Source of the DNA: Streptomyces cellulosae
GTDB taxonomy: Bacteria; Actinomycetota; Actinomycetes; Streptomycetales; Streptomycetaceae
Direction of reading: 5' to 3'
Length of the DNA stretch: 64,000 nucleotides
NCBI GenBank assembly: GCA_014655195.1
Contig: BNBH01000020.1
Coordinates: 62,001 to 126,000 of the forward strand
Shown: in pieces, positions 16,318 through 24,596 of the stretch
Layout: every line of letters begins with the position of its first letter
Position numbering within the stretch: position 1 is the stretch's first letter
Program-made: the position numbers and the translations under genes
Notes under the pieces: model-generated
Database searches by the model: none
The model's input: only the letters and a program-made list of their open reading frames with translations
What the model was told of the DNA's origin: nothing

Positions 16318-17078
16318 GCGACGTCATGGTGGACGTGCGCGGCGTCCACAAGAGCTTCGGCCCGCTGGAGGTGCTGCGCGGCGTCGACCTGAGGGTCCGG
16401 GCCGGCGAGGTCACCGTCGTCCTCGGCCCGTCCGGCTCCGGCAAGTCCACGCTGCTGCGCACCATCAACCACCTGGAGAAGGTCAACCGGGGCTGGATCA
16501 GCATCGACGGCGAGCTCATCGGCTACCGCCGCTCCGGCAACCGGCTGCACGAACTGAAGGAGAAGGACGTACTGAAGCAGCGGACCCACATCGGGTTCGT
16601 CTTCCAGAACTTCAACCTCTTCCCGCACCTCACCGTGCTCGACAACCTCGTCGAGGCGCCCGTCGCCGCCCTGCGCCGCCCGCGCAAGGAGGCCGTGGGG
16701 ACGGCCCGGCGGCTGCTCGCCCGCGTCGGTCTCGCCGACAAGGCCGACGCCTACCCGCGGCAGCTCTCCGGCGGACAGCAGCAGCGCGTCGCCATCGCCC
16801 GCGCACTCGCCCTCGAACCGAAGGTGCTGCTGTTCGACGAGCCCACCTCGGCCCTCGACCCGGAACTCGTGGGCGAGGTCCTCGACGTCATCAAGGACCT
16901 GGCCCGCACCGGCACCACCATGATCGTCGTGACCCACGAGATCGGCTTCGCCCGCGAGGTCGCCGACACCGTGGTGTTCATGGACGGCGGAGTCGTCGTG
17001 GAGCAGGGGCCGCCCTCGGCCGTCCTGGACAAGCCGCAGCACGAGCGCACCCGCGCCTTCCTCTCCAAGGTCCTCTGA
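16314..17078 (+). CDS. Polar amino acid-type ABC transporter ATPase
   Basis: A 254-residue ABC ATPase. Walker A is LGPSGSGKST (about residues 40-49), the Q-loop is FVFQNFNLFPHLTVLDN, the signature is LSGGQQQRVAIARAL, Walker B is VLLFDEPTSALDPE, and the switch is THEIGF. An insert rich in Lys/Arg after YRRSGNRLHELKEKDV is typical of the HisP/GlnQ subgroup. Probably energises the adjacent permease and perhaps the orphan permease at 12139-13155. Confidence 0.94.
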   Translation: MSDVMVDVRGVHKSFGPLEVLRGVDLRVRAGEVTVVLGPSGSGKSTLLRTINHLEKVNRGWISIDGELIGYRRSGNRLHELKEKDVLKQRTHIGFVFQNFNLFPHLTVLDNLVEAPVAALRRPRKEAVGTARRLLARVGLADKADAYPRQLSGGQQQRVAIARALALEPKVLLFDEPTSALDPELVGEVLDVIKDLARTGTTMIVVTHEIGFAREVADTVVFMDGGVVVEQGPPSAVLDKPQHERTRAFLSKVL

Positions 17079-17117
17079 CCGCCCCGCCCGTCCCTCTCGC
17101 ACGCAAGGAGCACCCCT

Positions 17118-18098
17118 GTGTCCCCCTCCACCCTCCGCCGCACCGCCGCCGTGCTCGCCCTGACCTCCGCCCTCGCCCTCGCCGGCTGCGGCAACCCCGA
17201 CGACGGAGGCACCACCGAGGTCGACTCGGGCAACGGCGGCAAGACCAAGATCAACCTGACCGCCGACCAGGACCGCGTCCGCACCGACAAGGTCGACGCC
17301 ATCGCCGCCAAGGTCCCGGCGGAGGTACGCAGGAGAGGCACGCTGGAGGTGGTGAACTCCTCCGGCTCCGCCGCGCCGCTCACCTTCGTGGCCACCGACA
17401 ACAAGACCGTCATCGGCGTCGAACCCGACATCGCCTCCCTGGTCGCCGACGTCCTCGGCCTGGAGCTGCGGCTCAACCCCGTCTCCTGGGAGAACATCTT
17501 CGTCGGCATCGACAGCGGCAAGTACGACGCCGGCTTCAGCAACATCACCGTCACCGAAGAACGCAAGGAGAAGTACGACTTCGCCACCTACCGCGAGGAC
17601 AATCTCGGCTTCGAGGCGAAGAAGGGCAGCGGACTGAAGGTCGACGGACCCGAGGACGTGGCCGGCCTCACCGTCGCGGTCAGCAGCGGCACCAACCAGG
17701 AGAAGCTGCTCATCGAGTGGAGCAAGGACAACGAGCGGGCCGGCCGCGAACCGGTGGACATCAAGTACTACCAGAACGACAGCGATACCTACCTCGCCCT
17801 CCAGTCCGGCCGCATCGACGTCTACCTCGGCCCCAACCCCACCGCCGCCTACCACGCCGCGACCACCGGCAGGACCGAGGTCGTCGGGACCTACTCCGGC
17901 GCCGGCGCCGACCTCCAGGGCCTCATCGCCGCCACCACCAAGAAGGACAGCGGACTGGTCGAGCCCCTCGCCGAGGCGATCGACCACGTCATCGAGAACG
18001 GCACCTACGCCAAGGTCCTGAAGCGCTGGGGCCTGTCCGACGAGGCCGTCACCACGTCCGAGATCAACCCGCCCGGTCTGCCCAGGACCGCGAGCTGA
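17118..18098 (+). CDS. Second ABC transporter substrate-binding lipoprotein
   Basis: A 326-residue family 3 solute-binding protein with GTG start and AAGGAG upstream. The lipobox is LAGC (Cys about residue 24), followed by a Gly/Thr linker. It resembles the binding protein at 14337-15281 in layout (VDAIAAKVPAEVRRRGTLEV against VDAIAALLPADVRKAGTLRV, SGKYDAGFSNITVTEERKEK). Two different receptors for one transporter suggest a broader ligand range. A strong terminator-like hairpin follows at 18111-18145, so the monooxygenase genes beyond may be expressed at a lower level or from another promoter. Confidence 0.9.
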   Translation: MSPSTLRRTAAVLALTSALALAGCGNPDDGGTTEVDSGNGGKTKINLTADQDRVRTDKVDAIAAKVPAEVRRRGTLEVVNSSGSAAPLTFVATDNKTVIGVEPDIASLVADVLGLELRLNPVSWENIFVGIDSGKYDAGFSNITVTEERKEKYDFATYREDNLGFEAKKGSGLKVDGPEDVAGLTVAVSSGTNQEKLLIEWSKDNERAGREPVDIKYYQNDSDTYLALQSGRIDVYLGPNPTAAYHAATTGRTEVVGTYSGAGADLQGLIAATTKKDSGLVEPLAEAIDHVIENGTYAKVLKRWGLSDEAVTTSEINPPGLPRTAS

Positions 18099-18110
18099 CC
18101 ACCGGACCCC

Positions 18111-18145
18111 GGCGCGGGGACGGCGCTCCCCGCCGTCCCCGCGCC
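18111..18145 (+). terminator. Intra-cluster hairpin terminator or attenuator
   Basis: GGCGCGGGGACGGCG pairs perfectly with the arm at 18131-18145 (15 bp) over a 5-base loop CTCCC. It lies between the second binding-protein gene and the first monooxygenase gene on the same strand. Confidence 0.7.
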
Positions 18146-18185
18146 CCACCCCGCCACCGCCACGGACTTCCTGGAAGGCACCGAC

Positions 18186-19388
18186 ATGTCCCCGACACCC
18201 GCATCACCCCTGCACCTCGCCGTCGCCCTGGAGGGCACCGGCTGGCACCCTGCCTCCTGGCGGGAACCGGTGTCCCGCCCCCGCGAGCTGTTCACCGCCC
18301 GCTACTGGGCCGACCTGGTCGCCGAGGCCGAACACGGCCTGCTCGACTTCGTCACCCTGGAGGACGGCCTCGGCCCCCAGACCTCCCGCTTCCTCGAACC
18401 CGACGACCGCACCGACCAGGTGCGCGGCCGCCTCGACGCCGTCCTCACCGCCGCCCGGATCGCCCCCCTGACCCGGCACATCGGCCTCGTCCCGACCGCC
18501 GTGGTCACCCACACCGAGCCGTTCCACCTCTCCAAGGCGATCGCCACCCTCGACCACGTCAGCACCGGCCGGGCCGGCGTCCGCGTGCAGATCACCGCCC
18601 GCCCCGACGAGGCCGCCCACTTCGGCCGCCGTACCGTCCCCCGGATCGACTCCTGGGAGGACCCGGCCGTCCGGGACCGGGTCACCGAACTGTTCGACGA
18701 GGCCGCCGACTACGTCGAGGTGCTGCGTCGGCTCTGGGACAGCTGGGAGGACGACGCCGAGATCCGCGACGTCGCCACCGGACGCTTCATCGACCGGGAC
18801 AAGCTGCACCACATCCACTTCGAGGGACGGCACTTCAGCGTCAAGGGCCCCTCCATCACCCCCCGCCCGCCGCAGGGCCAGCCCCTGGTCAGCGCGCTCG
18901 CCCACGACACGGTCCCCTACCGCCTGGTGGCCCGCTCCGCCGACGTCGGCTACGTCACCCCGCACGACGCCGGCCAGGCCCGGGACATCGTCGCCACCGT
19001 CCGGGAGGAGCAGGAGGCCGCCGGACGCGCCGCGGAACCCCTGCACGTCTTCGGCGACCTCACCGTCTTCCTCGACGACGACCCGGCCGAGGCCGCAGCC
19101 CGCCGCGCCCGCCTGGACGACCTCGCCGGGGAACCGTACACGCCCGACGCCCGCGTCTTCACCGGCACCCCCGCCCAACTCGCGGACCTCCTGCTGGAGT
19201 TCCAGGCGGCCGGGCTCACCGGGTTCCGGCTGCGGCCCGCCGTCCACGGCCACGACCTCCCGGCGATCACCCGCGGCCTCGTCCCCGAACTCCAGCGCCG
19301 CGGCGCCTTCCGCCGCGCCTACGAGGCCGGCACCCTGCGCGGCCTGCTGGGTCTGCCCCGGCCCGCCAACCGCTACGCCACCGCCTGA
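18186..19388 (+). CDS. LLM class flavin-dependent oxidoreductase
   Basis: A 400-residue member of the luciferase-like monooxygenase family (TIM barrel using reduced flavin). Recognisable parts are WADLVAEAEHGLLDFVTLEDG near the start, the LTRHIGLVPTAVVTHTEPFH strand, and LSKAIATLDHVSTGRAGVRV, the family core. Two further LLM genes follow directly, and a flavin reductase and ssuD lie within 9 kb. It probably oxidises an organosulfur or amine compound; the substrate is unknown. The ATG at 18186 is preceded by GGAAGG. Confidence 0.85.
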   Translation: MSPTPASPLHLAVALEGTGWHPASWREPVSRPRELFTARYWADLVAEAEHGLLDFVTLEDGLGPQTSRFLEPDDRTDQVRGRLDAVLTAARIAPLTRHIGLVPTAVVTHTEPFHLSKAIATLDHVSTGRAGVRVQITARPDEAAHFGRRTVPRIDSWEDPAVRDRVTELFDEAADYVEVLRRLWDSWEDDAEIRDVATGRFIDRDKLHHIHFEGRHFSVKGPSITPRPPQGQPLVSALAHDTVPYRLVARSADVGYVTPHDAGQARDIVATVREEQEAAGRAAEPLHVFGDLTVFLDDDPAEAAARRARLDDLAGEPYTPDARVFTGTPAQLADLLLEFQAAGLTGFRLRPAVHGHDLPAITRGLVPELQRRGAFRRAYEAGTLRGLLGLPRPANRYATA

Positions 19389-19409
19389 GCCGGAGGAACG
19401 ACCACCGCC

Positions 19410-20783
19410 ATGAGCAAGCCGCTGAAGCAGATCCACCTCGCCGCCCACTTCCCGGGCGTCAACAACACCACCGTGTGGAGCGACCCCGCGTCCGGCAGCC
19501 ACATCGAGTTCAGCTCCTTCGCGCACTTCGCCCGCACCGCCGAACGCGCCAAGTTCGACTTCCTGTTCCTCGCGGAAGGGCTACGGCTCCGCGAACAGGG
19601 CGGCCAAATATACGACTTGGACGTCGTCGGCCGCCCCGACACCTTCACCGTGCTGTCCGCGCTCGCCGCCGTCACCGACCACCTCGGACTGACCGGCACC
19701 ATCAACTCCACCTTCAACGAACCGTACGAGGTGGCCCGCCAGTTCGCCGGCCTCGACCACCTCTCCGGCGGGCGCGCCGCCTGGAACGTCGTCACCTCCT
19801 GGGACGCGTTCACCGGCGAGAACTTCCGCCGCGGGGGCTTCCTGCCGCAGCAGGAGCGCTACTCCCGCGCCAAGGAGTTCCTCGCCACCGCCCACGAACT
19901 CTTCGACTCCTGGCGCGGCGACGAGATCCTCGCCGACCAGGAGACCGGCCAGTTCCTCAGCGACGCCAAGGCAGGCGCCTTCGTCCACCGAGGACAGCAC
20001 TTCGACATCCACGGCCGGTTCAACGTCCCGCGCTCCCCGCAGGGCCGCCCCGTCATCTTCCAGGCGGGGGACTCCGAGGAGGGACGCGAGTTCGCCGCCT
20101 CGGACGCCGACGCCATCTTCAGCCGCCACGCGACCCTCGACGCCGGCCGCGCCTTCTACGCCGACGTCAAGCGGCGCCTCGCCAAGTACGGCCGCCGGCC
20201 CGACCAGTTGCTCATCCTGCCCGCCGCCACCTTCACCCTCGCCGACACCGACGAGGAGGCGCGGGAGCTGGCGAAGGCGGTGCGCCGCCAGCAGGTCAGC
20301 GGCGCCACCGCCCTGCGCCACCTGGAGTTCGTCTGGAACCGGGACCTCTCCGGCTACGACCCCGACGGTCCGCTGCCCGACATCGACCCGGACGTCAGCA
20401 GCCGTCACATCGCCGAGGGCCGAGCCCAGGTCCGCATGTACCGCGATCCGCTGGCCACCGCCCGCGAGTGGCGCGAACTGGCCGCCGCCAACAACTGGTC
20501 CATCCGCGACCTCGTCATCGAGACCGGCAACCGGCAGAACTTCATCGGCTCCGCCGAGACCATCGCCCGCACCATCGACGAGTACGTGCAGAACGATGCC
20601 AGCGACGGCTTCATCCTCGTCCCGCACGTCACCCCCACCGGCCTCGACGCCTTCGCCGACAAGGTCGTCCCGCTGCTCCAGGAACGCGGCGTCTTCCGCA
20701 CCGACTACGAGGGCCCCACCCTCCGCCACCACCTGGGCCTCGCCCACCCGGACGACCTCGACGACCGGCGGGCCGCTTCATGA
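19410..20783 (+). CDS. NtaA/DmoA family FMN-dependent monooxygenase
   Basis: A 457-residue luciferase-like monooxygenase of the NtaA/SnaA/DmoA/SoxA group. Typical features are HLAAHFPGVNNTTVWSD at the N-terminus, FDFLFLAEGLRLREQGG, GLTGTINSTFNEPYEVARQF, LDHLSGGRAAWNVVTSWD and RSPQGRPVIFQAGDSEEG. This group includes dimethyl sulfide, nitrilotriacetate and dibenzothiophene-related monooxygenases that need a separate flavin reductase. With ssuE and ssuD nearby, an organosulfur substrate is likely. GGAGGAAC precedes the ATG, and the stop overlaps the next gene (ATGA). Confidence 0.88.
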   Translation: MSKPLKQIHLAAHFPGVNNTTVWSDPASGSHIEFSSFAHFARTAERAKFDFLFLAEGLRLREQGGQIYDLDVVGRPDTFTVLSALAAVTDHLGLTGTINSTFNEPYEVARQFAGLDHLSGGRAAWNVVTSWDAFTGENFRRGGFLPQQERYSRAKEFLATAHELFDSWRGDEILADQETGQFLSDAKAGAFVHRGQHFDIHGRFNVPRSPQGRPVIFQAGDSEEGREFAASDADAIFSRHATLDAGRAFYADVKRRLAKYGRRPDQLLILPAATFTLADTDEEARELAKAVRRQQVSGATALRHLEFVWNRDLSGYDPDGPLPDIDPDVSSRHIAEGRAQVRMYRDPLATAREWRELAAANNWSIRDLVIETGNRQNFIGSAETIARTIDEYVQNDASDGFILVPHVTPTGLDAFADKVVPLLQERGVFRTDYEGPTLRHHLGLAHPDDLDDRRAAS

Positions 20784-21844
20784 AGTTCCTCGCGGTCACC
20801 CTGATCGTCCACCGCCCCGACCCCGTCACGGGAGTGCTCAAGCCGACCCACGACCGCTTCCGCGAGGTCGTCGACAACGCCGTCCTCGCCGAGGAGCTCG
20901 GCTTCGACGGCTTCGGCGTGGGGGAGCGGCACGAGCGGCCCTTCCTCTCCTCCGCGCCCACCGTCGTCCTCGGCCACCTCGCGGCCCTGACCCGCCGCAT
21001 CCGCCTCTTCACCGCGGTCACCACGCTCAGCCTGCTCGACCCGGTGCGCGCCTACGAGGACTACGCCACCCTCGACCACCTCTCCGAGGGCCGGCTCGAC
21101 CTCATCATCGGCAAGGGCAACGGCACCGCCCAGCGCGAGCTGTTCCAGGTCACCCCCGAGGACCAGTGGGACCGCAACGCCGAGAGCTACGACGTCTTCC
21201 GCCGCATCTGGCGGCAGGACAGGATCACCGCCGACACCCGCTTCCGCCCGCCGCTCAAGGACGCCGAGGTCTGGCCGCGCCCCTACCAGCGGCCCGTCCG
21301 CGTCTGGCACGGCAGCGCCACCAGCAAGGAGTCCGTCGACCTGGCCGCCCGCCACGGCGACCCGCTGTTCTCCGCGAACGTCACCCACCCCATCGAGCCC
21401 TACGCCGAACTGATCGACCACTACCGGGAACGCTGGGAGCACTACGGCCACGACCCGGCGCGGCTCACGGTCGGCGCCGGCACGGCCGGGCTGCTGGTCG
21501 CCCGCACCTCCCAGGAAGCGGTCGAGACCTACCGGCCGGTCTTCGAGGCCAACCTGGCCTTCCAGAAGGAGACCGGGCTGCCCGTGGTCTTCGAGACGGT
21601 GGAGGACTTCGTCGAGCGCAGCTCCGCCCTGATCGGCAGCCCGCAGCAGATCGTCGACAAGGTGCACCGCTACCACGAGCGGTTCGGGCACAGCGTCCTC
21701 CATGTGCACGCCGACGCCGGCGGACTGCCCGACTCCGTGCACCGCGACTCCCTCGAACGTTTCCAGTCCGAGGTGGCCCCCGCCCTCCGGCACGCACTGC
21801 CGGACCCGCCCTTCCCATGGGAGCCGGTCGATCCGGTTCCGTAG
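20780..21844 (+). CDS. LLM class flavin-dependent oxidoreductase
   Basis: A 354-residue luciferase-like monooxygenase, translationally coupled to the previous gene by an ATGA overlap. Core motifs are ELGFDGFGVGERHERPFLSS, IRLFTAVTTLSLLDPVRAYE, DYATLDHLSEGRLDLIIGKG and a C-terminal LIGSPQQIVDKVHRYHERFG. This resembles the bacterial luciferase alpha/YxeK-like subgroup. It is the last gene of the plus-strand cluster before a 19-bp perfect terminator. The role is probably oxidation of a sulfur compound delivered by the ABC system. Confidence 0.87.
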   Translation: MKFLAVTLIVHRPDPVTGVLKPTHDRFREVVDNAVLAEELGFDGFGVGERHERPFLSSAPTVVLGHLAALTRRIRLFTAVTTLSLLDPVRAYEDYATLDHLSEGRLDLIIGKGNGTAQRELFQVTPEDQWDRNAESYDVFRRIWRQDRITADTRFRPPLKDAEVWPRPYQRPVRVWHGSATSKESVDLAARHGDPLFSANVTHPIEPYAELIDHYRERWEHYGHDPARLTVGAGTAGLLVARTSQEAVETYRPVFEANLAFQKETGLPVVFETVEDFVERSSALIGSPQQIVDKVHRYHERFGHSVLHVHADAGGLPDSVHRDSLERFQSEVAPALRHALPDPPFPWEPVDPVP

Positions 21845-21854
21845 AACCGTGAAA

Positions 21855-21895
21855 CACGACGCGGCCCCTCCGGCATCCGGAGGGGCCGCGTCGTG
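21855..21895. terminator. Perfect 19-bp bidirectional terminator
   Basis: CACGACGCGGCCCCTCCGG pairs perfectly with the arm at 21877-21895 across a 3-base loop. It lies between the convergent LLM gene and DUF1684 gene. Confidence 0.9.
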
Positions 21896-21901
21896 GCGTG
21901 C

Positions 21902-22732
21902 TCAGGCCGCGGCGGACTTCCGCTCGTACGGGATCGTCTCGCCGGCCTCGATCGCGACCGGCAGCCGGTTCTCCGCCGGCGGCAGGGGGCACGTCGCGAA
22001 GTCGGTGTAGGCACACGGCAGGTTGGTGGCGCGGTTGAAGTCCAGCACCACACGGTTGTCCGGGCCCGGCGCGTCGATCTTCAGCGCCCGGTTGGCGGCG
22101 TACGTGGTGACACCGGACGTCGCGTCGGTGAACAGCACCAGCAGGTCGCCCGGTCCGCCGGCCTCGAACGCGGTCAGCTCCAGCTCCTGCCCGTCGATCA
22201 CGAAGCGGACCTTCCCGGGGGCGTCGTAGACGTGCTCGAGCCCCTCGACGGCGGCGCCCACCGTGGTGGGACGCGGCTCCGGGAACGGCACGTAGGTGCC
22301 GGTGACCCGCCAGCGCGGGTCCGGCGCGTAGGCGGGCGTGCCGGTGAACTGGGTGCGCAGCGGGTGGTCGGGGTGACGCGGCCGGACCACGTCCTGGCCG
22401 CCCCGGCGCGCTGTCTCGATCACCGCGTCGCCCCAGACGGCGTGGACGGAGGCGCGCTCCGCGAGGACGCCGAAGCGGTGCCGGCCGCGCACGGTGGCGC
22501 CGTCGACGACCAGTTCCTCCCCGTCGTCCAGCTCGACGGTGACCCCGTCGTCGCCGGCCGACCAGACGCCGGGCGCGCCGGGGAACCGCTGCGGCTCCGC
22601 GTCCGGCCAGTACAGGCCGGTGACGGCGAGGAAGCCGTGCTCGTGGGCGAGCGTGGCGTCCTTGTGACGGTGCCACTCCTCCCACTCGGTGACGAAGGCG
22701 TCGGTACTGGCGGGTGATGCCTGGACGGTCAT
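21902..22732 (-). CDS. DUF1684 domain-containing protein
   Basis: A 276-residue soluble protein of DUF1684. Family segments visible are EWEEWHRHKDATLAHEHGFL and VTGLYWPDAEPQRFPGAPGVW near the N-terminus, RFGVLAERASVHAVWGDAV in the middle, and the conserved C-terminal DFNRATNLPCAYTDFATCPL. The last of these gives the DFN-RA-NP/LPCAY pattern that defines the family. The function is unknown. A GGAGG site precedes the ATG. It is followed upstream by a nitroreductase gene on the same strand only 27 bases away, so the two are probably co-transcribed with metX. Confidence 0.82.
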   Translation of the reverse strand: MTVQASPASTDAFVTEWEEWHRHKDATLAHEHGFLAVTGLYWPDAEPQRFPGAPGVWSAGDDGVTVELDDGEELVVDGATVRGRHRFGVLAERASVHAVWGDAVIETARRGGQDVVRPRHPDHPLRTQFTGTPAYAPDPRWRVTGTYVPFPEPRPTTVGAAVEGLEHVYDAPGKVRFVIDGQELELTAFEAGGPGDLLVLFTDATSGVTTYAANRALKIDAPGPDNRVVLDFNRATNLPCAYTDFATCPLPPAENRLPVAIEAGETIPYERKSAAA

Positions 22733-22759
22733 GTGCGGTCCTCCGGTGGAGAGTCGGTG

Positions 22760-23362
22760 TCAGGGGCGGACAGGCAGCGGGGTGCCCCAGGTGTGGGCGA
22801 AGAACGTCTCCTCGCCGGGGCGCCGCTCACGGACGGCGGTCTCCCGCTCGCGCAGCTTCGGCGGCAGCAGGTCCGCCGGGGCCAGCGCGCCCACGGCGAC
22901 GACGGACAGCGGCCGGAAACCCTCCGGCACGCCCAGCGACGTCCGCAGCGCGTCGGCGTCGAAGCCGGACATCTGATGCGCGTGCAGCCCCAAGGAGTGC
23001 GCCTGCAGTACGAGTTGGGCCACCGAGAGTCCGGTGTCGTACGCGGGCCCGGGCTGCGGCACGCCGTTCTCGACACGGTCCTCCGCCACCGCCGCCACCA
23101 GCAGCGAACTGGTGCCCGCCCACTCCTGGTTGAAGGGGATGAGCGCGTCGAGGATGCGCAGGTACGTGCTGTCGCCGCGCCGGCCGACCAGGAACCGCCA
23201 CGGCTGGGCGTTGTAGGCGGACGGCGCCCAGCGGGCCGCCTCCAGCAGGGAGGCCAGCTCCTCGTCGCCCAGGGTGTGGGCGGCGTCGAACGACCGGGGG
23301 CTCCAGCGATCGGCGAGCAGCGGGTGGACGGCCGCGGCGGTGGTCGCGGTGTGGGGTGACAT
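22760..23362 (-). CDS. Nitroreductase family protein
   Basis: A 200-residue FMN-dependent nitroreductase-like protein. Typical elements are LLADRWSPRSFDAAHTLGD, the FMN-binding LEAARWAPSAYNAQPWRFLV, and the later AQLVLQAHSLGLHAHQMSGFD. Such enzymes reduce nitro compounds or quinones with NAD(P)H. It sits between DUF1684 and metX on the same strand, 37 bases after metX, so it is probably in the same transcription unit; a direct metabolic link to methionine synthesis is not obvious. Confidence 0.85.
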   Translation of the reverse strand: MSPHTATTAAAVHPLLADRWSPRSFDAAHTLGDEELASLLEAARWAPSAYNAQPWRFLVGRRGDSTYLRILDALIPFNQEWAGTSSLLVAAVAEDRVENGVPQPGPAYDTGLSVAQLVLQAHSLGLHAHQMSGFDADALRTSLGVPEGFRPLSVVAVGALAPADLLPPKLRERETAVRERRPGEETFFAHTWGTPLPVRP

Positions 23363-23376
23363 CGGGGAAGGTCCTT

Positions 23377-23410
23377 ACTCGTCAGGGGTGTGAGACTCGT
23401 CAGGGGTGTG
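23377..23410. repeat. 18-bp tandem duplication over the metX stop codon
   Basis: ACTCGTCAGGGGTGTG occurs at 23377-23392 and again at 23395-23410. On the minus strand the copy contains the metX stop and last codons, so the end of metX has been duplicated just downstream. Confidence 0.8.
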
Positions 23411-24596
23411 CGCGGTGACGCCCCGGTGTCTGCGCCGGGACCGGGGGAGCGGCGGGCAGGAGCTCACGCACCAGCGCGGCGACCTGCTCCACCTCGATCA
23501 GGAAGCCGTCGTGGCCGTACGGCGACTCGACGACGCGCGGCGCGTCCGCCGTGGGGATGCCGGCCGCCAGCTCGGCCTGCTGGGACGGCGGGTAGAGCCG
23601 GTCGGAGTCCACGCCCGCGACCAGCGTGGGGGCGGTCACCCGGCCGAGGGCGGCCCGCACCCCGCCCCTTCCACGGCCGACGTCGTGGCCGTTCATCGCC
23701 TTCGACAGCACGACGTAGCTGCCCGCGTCGAAGCGGCGCACCAGCTTGTCCGCGTGGTGGTCCAGGTAGGAGGCGACCTGGTAGCGGCCGCCGCGCCAGG
23801 GGTCCTCCGCCTCCTGCGGGCTGCGTCCGAAGCGGCTCTGCAGCTCCGGTTCGCTGCGGTAGGTGATGTGGGCGATGCGGCGGGCCACGCCGAGTCCGGC
23901 GTGCGGGCCGCGCCCGGTGTCGTGGTAGTGGCCGCCGTGCCAGTGCGGGTCGGAGCGGATGGCGTGCAGCTGTGTCTCCGCCCACGCGATCTGCTCCGCG
24001 CTCGCCGCCGCCGTGGTCGCCAGCAGCAGGAGCGCGCCGGTGCGCTCCGGGTACGACACGGCCCACTCCACGGCCCGCATCCCGCCCATCGAGCCGCCGA
24101 CGACCAGCGCCCACCGGTCGACGCCCAGTGCGTCGGCGAGGGCGGCCTCGACGGCGACCTGGTCGCGCTGGGTGAGGAACGGGAAGTCGCCGCCCCAGCG
24201 CCGCCCGGACGGTCCGCGCGAGGACGGGCCGGTGCTGCCCTGGCAGCCGCCGAGCACGTTCGGCGCGACCACGAACCAGCGGTCCGTGTCGAGCGCCCGC
24301 CCCGGCCCCACGAGCCCGTCCCACCAGCCGGGCGTGGGATGCCCCGGACCGGCGGGACCGGCGACATGGCTGTCGCCGGTGAGGGCGTGCAGCACCAGCA
24401 CCGCGTTCGACCGGTCCGGCGCGAGCCGCCCCCACGTCTCGAACGCCAGCCGCACGCCCGGCAGTTCACCGCCCGCCTCAAGGGCAAGCGGCTCCGGGTG
24501 CGCGTACCACTGCCGCCGCCCGGGCGGGTCCCCCTCCCGCCAGGCCCCGGAGGCCGGCGGGAGGGGGACCGGGGACGGCGTCAGAACGGTGTTCAG
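23400..24596 (-). CDS. metX: Homoserine O-acetyltransferase MetX
   Basis: About 398 residues of the alpha/beta-hydrolase family. MetX motifs are LHALTGDSHVAGP, VVAPNVLGGCQGSTGPSS, and the nucleophile elbow VVGGSMGGMRAVEWAVSYP. Late SDRLYPPSQQAEL and ESPYGHDGFLIE give the catalytic Asp and His. It transfers acetyl from acetyl-CoA to homoserine, feeding MetY. No ATG, GTG or TTG exists in frame before the conserved YAHPEPLALEAGGELPGV region. The best fit is a CTG start at 24596 that overlaps the metY stop (CTGA) with GAAGGG upstream. The first in-frame GTG would remove a conserved strand. Confidence 0.85.
   Translation of the reverse strand: MNTVLTPSPVPLPPASGAWREGDPPGRRQWYAHPEPLALEAGGELPGVRLAFETWGRLAPDRSNAVLVLHALTGDSHVAGPAGPGHPTPGWWDGLVGPGRALDTDRWFVVAPNVLGGCQGSTGPSSRGPSGRRWGGDFPFLTQRDQVAVEAALADALGVDRWALVVGGSMGGMRAVEWAVSYPERTGALLLLATTAAASAEQIAWAETQLHAIRSDPHWHGGHYHDTGRGPHAGLGVARRIAHITYRSEPELQSRFGRSPQEAEDPWRGGRYQVASYLDHHADKLVRRFDAGSYVVLSKAMNGHDVGRGRGGVRAALGRVTAPTLVAGVDSDRLYPPSQQAELAAGIPTADAPRVVESPYGHDGFLIEVEQVAALVRELLPAAPPVPAQTPGRHRAHP

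Noticed and set aside
17717..21844. A 1,375-codon open frame that joins the third monooxygenase to about 1,000 codons upstream.
   Set aside because: Only the last 354 codons (from 20780) match a protein family. The rest is an out-of-frame, Arg/Pro-rich reading of the binding-protein and two monooxygenase genes.
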